A DNA stretch of 64,000 nucleotides from Hybos culiciformis (Eukaryota > Arthropoda > Insecta > Diptera > Hybotidae), in NCBI GenBank assembly GCA_964007475.1, contig OZ023274.1, positions 2,666,001 to 2,730,000 on the forward strand, given 5' to 3'. Position 1 is the stretch's first letter. Each line of letters opens with the position of its first letter. The position numbers and the translations under genes were made by a program. The notes beneath the pieces are model-generated. The model did no database searches. It was not told where the DNA came from and was given only the letters and a program-made list of their open reading frames with translations. Below are positions 28,932-40,859 of the stretch, piece by piece.

Positions 28932-30882
28932 TCTTTTAATATTAATAAATAATTTTGAATTATTCAAATCCGTAAAAATGACTCTAATCCGTAGCCAAAT
29001 CCGTAAAAATGTAAAGTGAAACTAATTTAAAGTCTCAAGATAATAATTTCGAACAAATATTTTTTACTTTAATAAAATATCACTGTAGAAAATTAAAGAA
29101 ATATACTACATATGTAACGTTTAAATTTTTAATTAAATATTATTTTATTATTGATTTTAAATATTGGCCATAATATGAAATAAACATAAGATTAAAATTC
29201 ATATCATGTTTAAGTCCAGGCAACAAGTTATTTATCAATTTTATTCCTTATTTTGCATCCAATAAGAAATTTATATTCGCCTTATTCGCCTATTAATTTA
29301 TTGTTACGATATTTTATTGTAATAAAATAGTTCGAATTATTTTCAGTGCTTTTGAATACCTCATTAGTAAGGAATTTTATGAGTTTTTTTCTTTTATTAT
29401 GAGCAAAAAGCACCTAAAAATAAATAAATATAATTTTTTTTTTTTAAATAAATACTTATTCATGGTCAAGATTAGACATTACTTTGAAAAGATTAATTGA
29501 AGTTCCTTTTTTATGCATTTCATATATTTGTCAATTTCATAAACATAAATTAAATTAATAAGAAAAAATAAATATGTATATATCTATAGAATTTATGTAC
29601 AATAAAATAAGTATTTTTATGTTGATTCATTTTTCTTTAAAATTAAATGAAAGCTGGCTGAATGAAATTCTAAATTCTTATTTAAAAAAAAAAAATTACA
29701 AAAATGAACAATGCGAAAAAAATTTTAAACACACTATCAATCTCAGAGGGAATCGAACCTACAAATATAATACTAATTATTTCACATTTTTAATCGAAAG
29801 ATTTTTGAAAAATTTAAAAAAGTATAGTAGGTTTAATAGTTTTCATTTTATAAAGCTATACATGTATAAATCTTTCTACTTTCAAGACACTGTAATTATG
29901 CCAACTTTATTCTAATTAATTAATAGAGGATCTAAAAAATTAAATTGGCAAATCCCTATTTTTTTTTTCTTATGATATTAATTTCTCTATATTTATGTTA
30001 AATATGCATACCTAATCTAGATTTATGTTGAATATACATATACATATAATATTTAACATGTTTTCTATTTTTAAGCATGAAATCTTGACAAAGTTTACAA
30101 AAAAAAATAAAAAAAAAAATAATTGCGTAGGTATTATATTCCAAATGCACGATTTTAGGGCTACTAGGCGATTCTATGCCACTTAAAAGGGAGGAAAATT
30201 ATTTATTTAGGAGGCTCATTGAAAATCCTAGTTATAATAAATTATAATTAATTAAAATTAAGGATTATAAGTGTTTCAGTATAATTCCATAAAAAATTAA
30301 ATATAGAGAAACTAAAAATTTTTTATCTAGATTCGAAACTTATTTGAGATATAAAACTGAAGTCCCACGTTTTCCAGTATTTTTTTTTTATTGTTTATAA
30401 TATTTTGTTTTAAATTATTCAAATGATTGATCCAAAAGAATATATCAATTCAATAAATAAATTGTGGAAACGTACATTAACAAAACAAGCAATTTTGACA
30501 TATCGACGCATACATTTTTCAGATATTGACAACATATAAAATATCCAGCTTGCTCGCGTCTAAAAAAAATAATTTCTCTAATGTTTAAGCTGTAGGTATA
30601 ACGAAAAGAAATTTTTTGAGAGAACCTCATATTTTTTTTTATAAATTTTATATTATGCAAAAAAAAAAACTGCAAATAATAAAAAATGACATAAAACTCG
30701 TGCTATTCTTTCATTTTATTTTTATTTTTTTCCATCTTACATTTTTTTTATATATATATTTTTCTAACATAAAAGAAAGTTGTATATCAAGAAAATTGAG
30801 GTATATATATAAGAATACATTATCTTTTTTTCTCTGGAATTTTTTTTTTCTATGTAAAAAAAACCATTCGTATTTCGTGTTA

Positions 30883-31432
30883 TAACTTCGCTACACTTCA
30901 GGTTACAAACACAGAATTCCGTGTTTTGCAGAAAAAAATAGGTTCGTTCTGTGTTTGGTACTTGGTTTGCCATATAAAATTTTTTTTTTTTTTTTCATGG
31001 TTTGAAAGTTGGTTCGACACAAACCTAGAAATTTTACTACATAGTTTTATTGCATTTCAAAAAAAAAAAAGGTATAACCTGTCAATTTGCAGAAAATTTA
31101 CAGAAAAAATCATACTTTAAAATGCTTCGATATAAAAAAAATAATAATAAATTGTAGGTTGTCAAAAAAGAATATAAATTAAAATATTTTTAAAAAAAAA
31201 TTTAATATTATTTTTATTTTCCATTTTTTCTTTAAATTAAAAAAATTCATTTTTTTTTTTTAAATTACGAAAAAATAAAATTTTATTTTACAAAGAATTT
31301 TTTTTTAATTTTACAAAGAATTTTTTTTTAAATTTCAAACCAAACCATCTTTTATAAGTGTGTCACCCCATTCGCCAACCTACTTTCAAACCAAGAAATT
31401 CATGGTTGCTAACCTGAAGTGTAGCGAAGTTA
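30883..31432. mobile_element. 550-bp non-autonomous DNA element, copy 1 (TTA flanks)
   Basis: It begins TAACTTCGCTACACTTCAGG and ends with the inverted complement CCTGAAGTGTAGCGAAGTTA. It is flanked on both sides by TTA (30880-30882 and 31433-31435). A second, subterminal inverted repeat pairs TGGTTTGAAAGTTGGTT at 30998 with the complementary stretch near 31374-31393. The interior is poly(A)/(T)-rich and non-coding. A TTA target duplication is typical of PIF/Harbinger (TWA) elements, but the termini do not let me assign a superfamily. A near-identical copy sits at 57676-58223 and a fragment near 43081-43101. Confidence 0.8.
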
Positions 31433-33280
31433 TTAGATTTATGCTTAAAAAAAATTGCATAAAACTGAAAAAAAAAATAGGTGTTACTAATTTAGATTGG
31501 TATGCTAAGATTAGCAAAATTTGTTCTTAATTTCCTCCAAATGAAAACATATGTGTATATGCTCGCATAAATATCATTAACATTAAAAAAAATATATATA
31601 TATATTTACACGTAATATTAGAACACGCATAAAAATATTTTTATTTTCAATATTATACTGAAAATGAAGTAAAAAAAAAAAAAATTATATTAACTTCATT
31701 AAAATCATGATTTTTAATTTTTGTTATATTTACATAAAATTTTTTAACCAGTTTAAAATGTTTTTATTTAATATTAATATTTTTTTTTTTCAAACATTTT
31801 CATCTTGATTTTGCATTTAATATTTTATAAATTTTTAATTCTTAATGAGTGAAATGGACATAAAAAGCCAGACACTACACAATAAACGTAAATTGTATTA
31901 ATCTACATAATCTAGATACTCTCAAATTCAATATATAAGTCATCAAAATTATATTTATATATCTAATCTAAATGTATATATTCTTGAATCAAGAACATCT
32001 ATTACACGGTGAGTTAAAGTTTATAATAAGATTTTGTCTCTCATCAACCAAAATTATTTTTTAATAAACATTCTGTACGTAAAGCGAATAAAAAGTAAAA
32101 ATTTTAAGTTTTTTGTTTGTTACACACGCATTCTTGACTGAATTTATTGAGACCATAACTATTTATCTATAAAGAAATAATTTTAATTGAAATATAAAAA
32201 TTAAAATACTTTTAAATGTTTACAGTGTTGTTACTTTTTTTTTTTTCGAAATTATTTACAATTAAAATAAGTCTTCATATAAAATATATATGGTATTAAT
32301 TAGTGTTTATTTTAATTTTTTAAATAGTATATTACGAACAAAACTGAAGTACTTTCTATTTATAAGTATATAATAATTGAACGAAAGTCTTTGGGATGTC
32401 ATAATAATGTCAAAAAATTTAGTCATCAAATCGTAGTGAATTGCATGGTACTCATTTTAAGGAAATTCAAGTTTATAAAATACATGAACTAAACCTAATC
32501 CCATAGCTCCGGAATTTTAAAAGAAATATACTTAAGTTAATATTCCGTCTAACAAATAGATAAAAATTCTTTTAAAGCACACTATACTGATCTGAAATTT
32601 TTTTTTACAAATAATATAAAATTGATATGTATAAAATTTATGTTCATTTTATGTTTATTTTTATGAATTTTAATAAATTTTATTGTCTTTACCAATTTGA
32701 GAAGAATTTTTTTATATCTCGCAAAATGTGTTTTCTTCAATATAAATATAATATAGCTATTTAATTAAGTAATTAACATCATAAAAATTTTAAAATATTT
32801 TTTGCAATATTAAAACAAGAAGAGTAGTGTAAGGAGAAAAATAAAAATAATGTTAAATTCATTTCTGAATTTTTTTTTTTTTAAAGACATTTTAGTCATT
32901 ACTCATTCATTACCGATTTTCTTTTATAAAATTTTACAAAAATAGTTAATACTATTTATGTTGAATAATGCAATTTAAGTATACCTATACTGTACTTTTA
33001 TTTTATTTTGAAGTGATAAATGAAGCAAATCAATTCAGGGAATGAATCAGAGTAATAAAAGAATGGGTTTTGCTTGTCGTTTTAGTTTTTTTTTATTTTT
33101 AATTTTTAAGTGGGCGCAATAATATTTGAAATTATTATGCAGACCCATAGTAAAACCATGATGAACTGAACATTTTATTCACACCAATTCGTTTAATTTT
33201 CAAATATTTTTAGAAAAATAACTTTCGCAAATTTTTATAATTTTTGGTCGCAAATTTTTATAATTTTTAATTCACATTTG

Positions 33281-33538
33281 AGCCGTTTATTTTGAAAGTG
33301 GTGTAAGTCCATTTTTCAAAAAAAAAAATAGTTAATGATAACAATAAGCACAATAGTATATATTCTTTTTATTTATAAACAATTTTAGTCAAGTTTCATT
33401 AAAACCGCTTTGATTTTGACACTTGAAAATTAGCTTATGGAAATATTAATGTATATTTTTAAATCAATTCAAACACAAAACTTTAAATATCTCAATACAA
33501 GAACAAATGGACTTAAACCACTTTCAAAATAAACGGCT
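33281..33538. mobile_element. 258-bp MITE with 6-bp flanking direct repeats
   Basis: The ends are long inverted repeats: AGCCGTTTATTTTGAAAGTG on the left and its complement CACTTTCAAAATAAACGGCT on the right side. They continue inward through GTNTAAGTCCATTT with one mismatch, about 34 bp in all. The identical hexamer CATTTG flanks the element at 33275-33280 and 33539-33544 and reads as a target-site duplication. It is non-coding. Superfamily is not assigned; only one copy is present here. Confidence 0.7.
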
Positions 33539-36500
33539 CATTTGACCAATTTGACTATTTTGTTGATACTTAGATTTGTTTACCGTGTTTAACAACCTTT
33601 ATTTATCCATCTAGCTAAGCGAAATATTCCAACTTCATTTTTAGAAACTTGATTATTGATTTCTCTACATATAAATAGTCAAAAATAAAAAAAAATAAAT
33701 ACATAAATAGTCAAAGGTAGAAATTATATGTTCTCCGGCAAGATTTCATTTATCTCGAGGATTCCATTTTTGATAAAATCCAATACAATGGTTTCGTGGC
33801 TATATTAAACTGGATTGATCGTCGTAATTCCTCCATAGATTTATATCATTTTTAACGTGAACGTGAATTAAAAAAAAAATAAATAAACTTAATCTTCATT
33901 TTCTTCTAAAATATCTTTAAAGAAATATCACATTGACCTTAAAAAACTAGACTTTGTACATATATACAGCAAAATTATTTATATAAATTTTTTCGTTATT
34001 TTTTATTTTATTTTTCCATAACTTCATGCAAAAAAAAACCAAACCTAAGCATTTTATATTGTTTTGTGCAATTAATACGCCCACACTTAATGTTATCCTA
34101 CCAATATTGGGATTTTTATGCGGTCATCAACATTTTGAAAAAAAAAAAAAAACATTTTCTGTTAATAACTTTAAGATGCAAGAGCTTAATATTTTTTTTC
34201 TCTGTGCGCCTACTATACATATATATATAAGATATTTTTTTTCGTATATATAAAAGTAATATGCGAAAATAGAATTTGAGAGCATATTATTTTATTTCTC
34301 TTATTATACGCGAAAAAGATATAATATAAATATAGAAATATTAAGTATAAGGTGAATGGACTCATTATTTTAAAAATAATAAATATACATTTTTTTTTAT
34401 TTCGGCAAATTACTTCCTTTATTTACAAATACCTAAGAAACTATGATCTTGCACTAACGAAAAATCCCAACACTAAAAAATGTTGCACAGACAATTTACA
34501 CAAAAAAAAAATACTTGCGGCCAGCGACATTGACCACCGGCAAAATTAAAGCAAAAAAAAAAACAATTTTATTATTTTAAAAAACATAAAAAAAAAAACT
34601 TTTTAAATAAAATTCGCGCGAAAGTGAAATTTTTTTTACGTGGGGGCTTTACAACTTCTGTTTTTTTTTTTTATTTTGCTTCGATTTTTAAAAATTAAAA
34701 AAAAATAAATAAATAAATAATTTTTAAATATTTTCTAAAAATTCTTAAAATTCAATAATTTTATGCTTGTTTTCATTTATTTTTAATTTATCCATGAAAA
34801 ATAATTAAAAAAAATTAAACAGCTCAATTCGATAAGTATTAAGGTTGGTCAAGAGAACAAACAGAAGATACCTATATAATATATAAATATATTGTTTTTA
34901 TTTTTGAATTTTAACGAAATAAATTAATTTTTCTCTTATGTGGGAGTATATATAAGCTGTAAACATATATAAGTTTTCATTCATAAACAAATGCGATCAT
35001 ATAGTAAATGTATGGTATATATACCATTACCTACAAACATACAATTAAGGTGAAATGAGAAAATGTTTATTAAAATATATTATTTTTCTTTTAGAAATAT
35101 ACAAAATTCATTCTAGGTGTTCGCTCATTATACAAAACTTATGATATTGACAACATAACAAATAATGAACTGAATTTTGAGTTTTTGGAATTAAATTCGC
35201 CTCTGATAATTTGTAAATATTTGCTGAGTTTGTGAAGCAAAGAAAAGAAACAGATAATGAATCTTACTGAAATCGCTTGATAAAATTATCAATCATCTTT
35301 GTTGAAATTTGAAGTTGTCTATCTATATATCTAGTTTTATGTATCTAGCTCAAAGATTTCGATATCGTTGGCTGTTGTCGAAATTATGTTACATGTTCTT
35401 TTTCAATATTAATAAATGTACACAAAATCCTACTACACTTGATATGCAATTCAATAATTAATTAAAACTCAATATGTTATGTACAAATTAATACAGAAAA
35501 TAATAATAAAAATAATAATTATAGTAATGGAAACATTTTATATATTTTCTCTTTTTAAAGGAAAAAAAATAATAATCATAATTTTCGTGAAAAATTTAAT
35601 GAAAAACTTTATGTTCTAAAGAAAAGTAAAATTTATTTTTCTTTTCTTATACCATCATCAATCAATTTCAAATTTTGACATTTTCCAAGCGCAAAAAAAA
35701 AATGAAAATAAAACTAAAATAAAAATAACACAAAAAAAAATGAAGAGAAAATGCAATTTATTTCATTTTTTTTCATTTAGTTAAATTCATTTTGGTAAAA
35801 AAAAAATTATATATAGAGAAATTAAATTTTTCTTTAAATCCAAAAAGAATTATGTATTTGTTTTTCTTGCATTTTCTGTTTTTGAATTGAGTTCAAGAAA
35901 TAGAAAAAAACAAAAAAAAACGAGGTGACTGAATTTTCCATAAAATTTTCCACAAGAAAATTTTTTTGCAATTTCTTTTTTTTGCCCCAACGATACTTTA
36001 ATTTGAAAAAATTTAATAATTTTGGCACCAGAAATTTTTTACATAAATATTATGTTCATTTATTTCGATTATTTTGTTTCAATGAGTTTTATTGATTTTA
36101 ACAGGTTCATGTTAATAAATAAAATTCGCATAGAAATGACAAGTAAACCAAGATATGATTGATATTATGATATATATGAGTCTGGTATACATTTTTCAAA
36201 GATGTTTATGTCCAAATTATCATCAATGGCTTTATAAAGGGTTCAAAGCGAGTCGAAAACCCTCTGTTCATCAACCTAAAGTAATATAAAAGTAAGTGTA
36301 GAGGATAAAAGAAATCAGTCAATTGAATCATTTGAAATATTATCGTTTAAAAAAATATAATTTATATAAAAAAATTTGTTAAAAAATCTACTAGAATCGT
36401 GAAATTCTCTAAATAAAATGTTTGTTTTGAAAAAATATGTTGTATCTGAAAAGTAAATTATCTTAAAGCGAGAATGTTAAAAACGGGCCCTCATGTATGA

Positions 36501-36720
36501 GGTACTGTTTTATATTTTTGAATTAGAATCTTAAATAACCTTACATTAAAAAAAATATTTGAAAATTAAAAAATACATAAAATGTAAATATGTACAGAAC
36601 TTATTTTTAGAATAGATACAACAATTTTTTAATAAATAAATTGTATTTTTACCTAAAAAGTGTAAAAATTATAGATCATATTAACAATTCAGAAGATATT
36701 ATTTTTGAAAAGATTAGCAA

Positions 36721-37490
36721 ATTTCAGGAGAGAAGAAGAGTAAGAGAAAATACGAGAAGGAATAAGTAGAGAGCAAGAAAAACGATGAGGATAAGGAAAG
36801 GATGATTATCACCCTTTTGTTGTATTGGTGTTATATTTATCTTAAGGCACGGCGTAAGGTGTCACGGAGTGGAATTTGTGTTCAAGCTTTCAATTATACA
36901 CTTGATGTAAGTGTTTGTGTTCTTTTCAGACGAATAGGAACAGTAGAAGGAGTCGAGTAGGAAACGAAAAAGAAAAGAAGGATGAGAAACACAAAGAGGA
37001 AGAGGAAGACAAAAATAAGAAATTAGAGAAGGATAAGAAGAAAGATTTTCTAGAGAGAAAAAAAGGAGATAAAAATGAAAATAGTTTTTTTCACAAAGAT
37101 TCAAAAAGTATAATATATATATATAAAACAGCAACTGTCTCTTTGCCTCTTTGTCTGTTCCGAATAGGCTCCTAAACCGCTGAACCGATCGCTTCACACT
37201 TACACCATGTCTTTGTCTCAGGTCAGGGATCGTTATAGACTATTTTAAAATTTTGATTGGCCTCTTACCCAACGACATTCCCTGAGGGCGGACTTCAAAA
37301 GTTCGGTCAAATTTGATACGATAAAAGAGTAACAAAAAAATTGTTGACCTCCTACCGATCGACCACCCCTGGGGGCGGACTTCAAAATTTCGGCCGATTT
37401 CATTCAAATTTGTTAACCTCCTACCCGCAGCGACCACCCCTGGAACATGTTTTTCTAGCAACATGTTGTACTACCCTGCGAAGCCGGGTA
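36721..37490. mobile_element. Helitron-like remnant with purine tract and tandem repeats
   Basis: The region starts with a purine-rich tract on the plus strand (about 36721-37080). A segment at 37171-37190 resembles the AAACCGCTGAACCGATC motif seen in many insect Helitron-related repeats. Two units of about 88 bp share GGGCGGACTTCAAAA (near 37285 and 37373), and a related CGACCACCCCTGG occurs at about 37360 and 37430. The end has a short hairpin ACCC-TGCGAAGCC-GGGT at about 37473-37489, typical of Helitron 3' ends, but a canonical CTRR terminus is not evident. The basic/acidic open frame 36915-37175 is only a translation of the purine tract. Confidence 0.42.
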
Positions 37491-40400
37491 TAATATAATA
37501 TTGACCACTTAAAATAGTGCAATTTTTAGAATTAGATTTAATTTGACGTGTACCAATTAAAGTTTGATGGAAGCAGGATTAATTTTATTTTCGTAATAAA
37601 GAATTTGTGGTATTAATTTTAATTGTTTTATTTCGTAGTAAATGGCCTTTCTACAACAATGCCATTAGCGAATTGTAGCGAGAAAAAAGTTTGTTCAAAT
37701 ATTTTAGATATGGTTAAAAAAAAAGAAAAGCGAAACATGTAAATGCAATGGAAAACAATCTAAGTAAAAAAGAATAATGAATTCTTGAATAAAAAAAAAT
37801 ATACGCGACGCATATTTATGATCAATTGACCTTGAATAAGTTCAAATTGCTTTTATTGCATTCATATTCATGTTATGAATTTATTTGCACACAAAACAAC
37901 AGAGGAGAAATTCAAAATATCAATAAATAGTGAAATAAAACATATATCCTTCCAATTCTTTATTCAATTAAATGAGTTTTATGTTGTTAGAGAAGAATGA
38001 GCCAAAAGTAACAGTAATCCTGTCCAGCGAAAATAAAAACAAATTAAAACAATTATTAAGAAAATTATTTGAATCACATTCAACTGTAAAATGTATCTGT
38101 TGTACTCTCTGTTGCTCTAATCTCTTTAATACTTTCATTTGGAACCTAGGCCGTTTTTAACCCAAGTACAAAGGGCTTCATTACTAGTATTATATATAAA
38201 ATATATTTTAGGTAAATTTATTTTATTCACTTAAAAATATACATGTATACATAATGTAATCGTTAAATTCATAAACAATTTTTTTTTTCATTAAATTGAA
38301 ATGGAAATAAAATTATATTTTATAAACTTGCTATGCAGTCAATTTTGTCTCTTAATAAACAACATTATTTTGTTATGCCAAATTTGTAGCATTTACAGTC
38401 AAATTAGATCTCACTTCTAGTTGTCGTAAAAAAAGTGAATATACCTTTTTGCCTCTAGTACAAAATTTACATGAAAAATTAAAAACCAAGATTTATTTTT
38501 TACATCTATTTTTATGCATTAATAAGAAAACTAGATTTTTATAGTACACCCAACTCTTTTTTTTACACGGTCTTTTTTTTACACGATTTTGAAATAACAC
38601 GGTCCAAAAAAAGATCAAACAAATTTTTTTTTGCACGATTTATTTCGTCTAACACGAATTTAGTCCTCTAACACGAAGTACTTGTATTCAAAACTGTGAG
38701 CTTTTTCGAAGAAAAAATTATTTCAATTTTCTTTTTAAAAGATTTAGTTATATTGAGTGTACAAGCATTGCATCTATTTTCAATATTGGTGATTCGTAAA
38801 GATTTATTCGACGGTTTATTTTTGTTCATTGTGCCTTTACCAATATAATTTCTGCTTTTCATATTTGTTTTTTGTTTCAGTTTTTAATATTTTTTTTTGC
38901 ACGGTTTTTAGGACAAGATATAGCTCAGTTTTTCAACATACACGGTTTTTGAAAGTTGTGGAACATATCCTCAATTTTAATATGTTCACCATGTCTTTTT
39001 TTACACGGTTTTTTAATTACACGGTTTTTATTGGAACGTATCCACCGTGTAAAAAAAGAGTTAAGTGTATTTTAATATAATTTTTAAATAGGTTTCACAT
39101 ATATTATTCATAAACCATACATTGTTTACAGTGTTTTATTATATTTTAAGAAGTTTTTTTATTGGTGTTACATAAGTACAATAAGGTTTTGATCAGTTTT
39201 TTTTTATTTCATGAATTATTTTCAGCGTTTTTAAATAAGTCGTATCTTTCAAATCGTGTCTTTTCCAAACTGGAAAATATATAAATTTTATAATTGTTAA
39301 AAATTCCCCATCCATCTTTAGATAAATAATATAGTTAAAAAGTTAATTTGGCTCAACATACATTTTTATTTTTCCTTGTTTTGAACTTATATTTGTAATG
39401 ATCTCTGACTAACGATCAATTTTATTCATTTTACGTGATCAAACTTAAATCAATTTTCTTGAATTAAAATTGATTTTATTTTCATTTTCGAAGATCAGAA
39501 AGAAATTTTCAGAGGAAAAATTTGAAATAAAAAAAAAAAGTATGTATATTTATTTGAATTAAAATGAAATCAATTTTAATATAAAAAGAATTTTGCGTGT
39601 ATTATCATATCTCGTTTTTATGACATTCAACTATTTTTTTTTTTAAATTGATCACTATAAAATATTAAATAAAAAATTAAAAGAGTTTAACGGAAATGGA
39701 TCATCGTTATATTATTACATTAACATTAATTAGATATTTATAATACTGTCAAATTATTATTAATATAATTTATATTGGCAGACAAAATTGAAAAACAAAA
39801 AACAAAAGGTTAAAGTGGCTTTGACCAAATTTGTGTGATTTTAACAGATCTGTATAAACTCGAAATTTTCTAAACACTTTTGATAAGAAAATCAAAGAAA
39901 AAAAACTATACACTCATAGTTTAGTACGAAAAAAGAGCTGTGGTAGACTATTATTTTTTTTATTAACGAAAAATATTGAATTTTTCTAGTCTGATATTGT
40001 ATGTAGCAATAATAAAGTCTGGTGATTTGATAAATTATTTATTTATTTCTTTCTGAAAAGTTTTTTTATCTCAATTATTTACTAGATATATTTTATATAT
40101 TTCTTTTCAATTAATAATGTATAGCATAGCATAGTTACAACAAATCAAATTATCATTTAAAATTTACCATACGCATATGTATACATATGTTCGATAATTT
40201 TAATGATGAATAAATTTTCATAATAATGATTTTATTATTATCACTTTTCAATATAAAAATTTCAATTCCAATGATTTTTCTTTAATAAAAAGAAACCAAA
40301 AACAACAGCTAGTCATTCAAAATTTAAAATTTTCAAAATCTAATAATTTTTAAATATTAAAACGTATTGATTATTCATCACTTAATGGTTTATTTGTTAA

Positions 40401-40755
40401 AGTATTGGAACCGTTTCAGTCTCATAAAGTTTTGTAATAATAATTAACATAAGTTTCGATTCGATTATTTTCTTTCAATGTGTCTCCATCAAATTCTAAA
40501 ACCATGGATTTAGAACCTAAAACTTATATGTATTTTGTGGCATAGAGTGGCGTGGCAAAAGTATATGGTAACATTTCAAACAGCATTAAAATTACTAAAT
40601 GATTTTGTTTTCAAACATTTGAGCTAAATATATCTTAAATAATAATAATAATAATAAAATATAAAATTTCTAAAAAATTTAAGAAAAATATTTTATTCAC
40701 TGATTGATATATAATATTATTACTAATGTATAAAAATTTTTCTTTTATCAATTCA
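37491..40755. other. Intergenic, no gene seen
   Basis: Apart from the TA-flanked element at 38547-39067 I recognise nothing. The frame at 37972-38160 has some non-repetitive sequence (Lys-rich, with CICCTLCC) but no family I know and no supporting splice context. It is not called. Confidence 0.55.
38547..39067. mobile_element. TA-flanked pogo/Tigger-like MITE with repeated ACACGG motifs
   Basis: The left end CACCCAACTCTTTTTTTTAC and the right end, reverse-complemented CACTTAACTCTTTTTTTACA, form imperfect inverted repeats of about 24 bp. Each is flanked by TA (38545-38546 and 39068-39069). The hexamer ACACGG, or close variants (ACACGA, GCACGG), recurs about ten times through the element, mostly followed or preceded by T runs. 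The end type resembles non-autonomous pogo/Tigger elements. It is non-coding. Confidence 0.6.
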
Positions 40756-40859
40756 TTAAATCATTTGGTACAAAGGAGCTAATATCACATTTTTTATCCC
40801 ACATGTCATTAAATCATTTGGTACAAAGGAGCTAATATCACATTTTTTATCCCACATGT
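40754..40859. repeat. 53-bp perfect tandem duplication at the 3' end of the M13-like gene
   Basis: Positions 40754-40806 are repeated immediately at 40807-40859, with no or almost no differences. The unit encodes the C-terminal KKCDISSFVPNDLM region and the stop context. Since 53 is not a multiple of three, the second copy is read in another frame and the protein ends with unrelated residues. A single-copy version would end three codons or fewer after NDLM. Confidence 0.9.

Larger units (their letters stand above)
28932..36720. other. AT-rich intergenic region holding two inverted-repeat elements, no gene seen
   Basis: No supported coding region. Identifiable structures are the inverted-repeat elements at 30883-31432 and 33281-33538. 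A short duplication of GCAAATTTTTATAATTTTT occurs near 33228 and 33250. The segment near 29737-29762 contains, on the minus strand, a perfect GGTTCGATTCC B-box-like motif but no tRNA fold. Open frames here are low complexity. Confidence 0.6.

Noticed and set aside
29737..29762. Possible tRNA gene from a perfect GGTTCGATTCC B-box on the minus strand
   Set aside because: The T stem does not pair, and no acceptor or anticodon arm can be drawn.
29574..29915. 113-codon open frame on the plus strand
   Set aside because: Composition follows the AT-rich background (Lys, Asn, Phe, Tyr, Ile), with no family resemblance.
36915..37175. Open frame rich in Lys/Glu/Asp
   Set aside because: It is the direct translation of a purine-rich tract inside a probable mobile-element remnant and has no domain or splice context.
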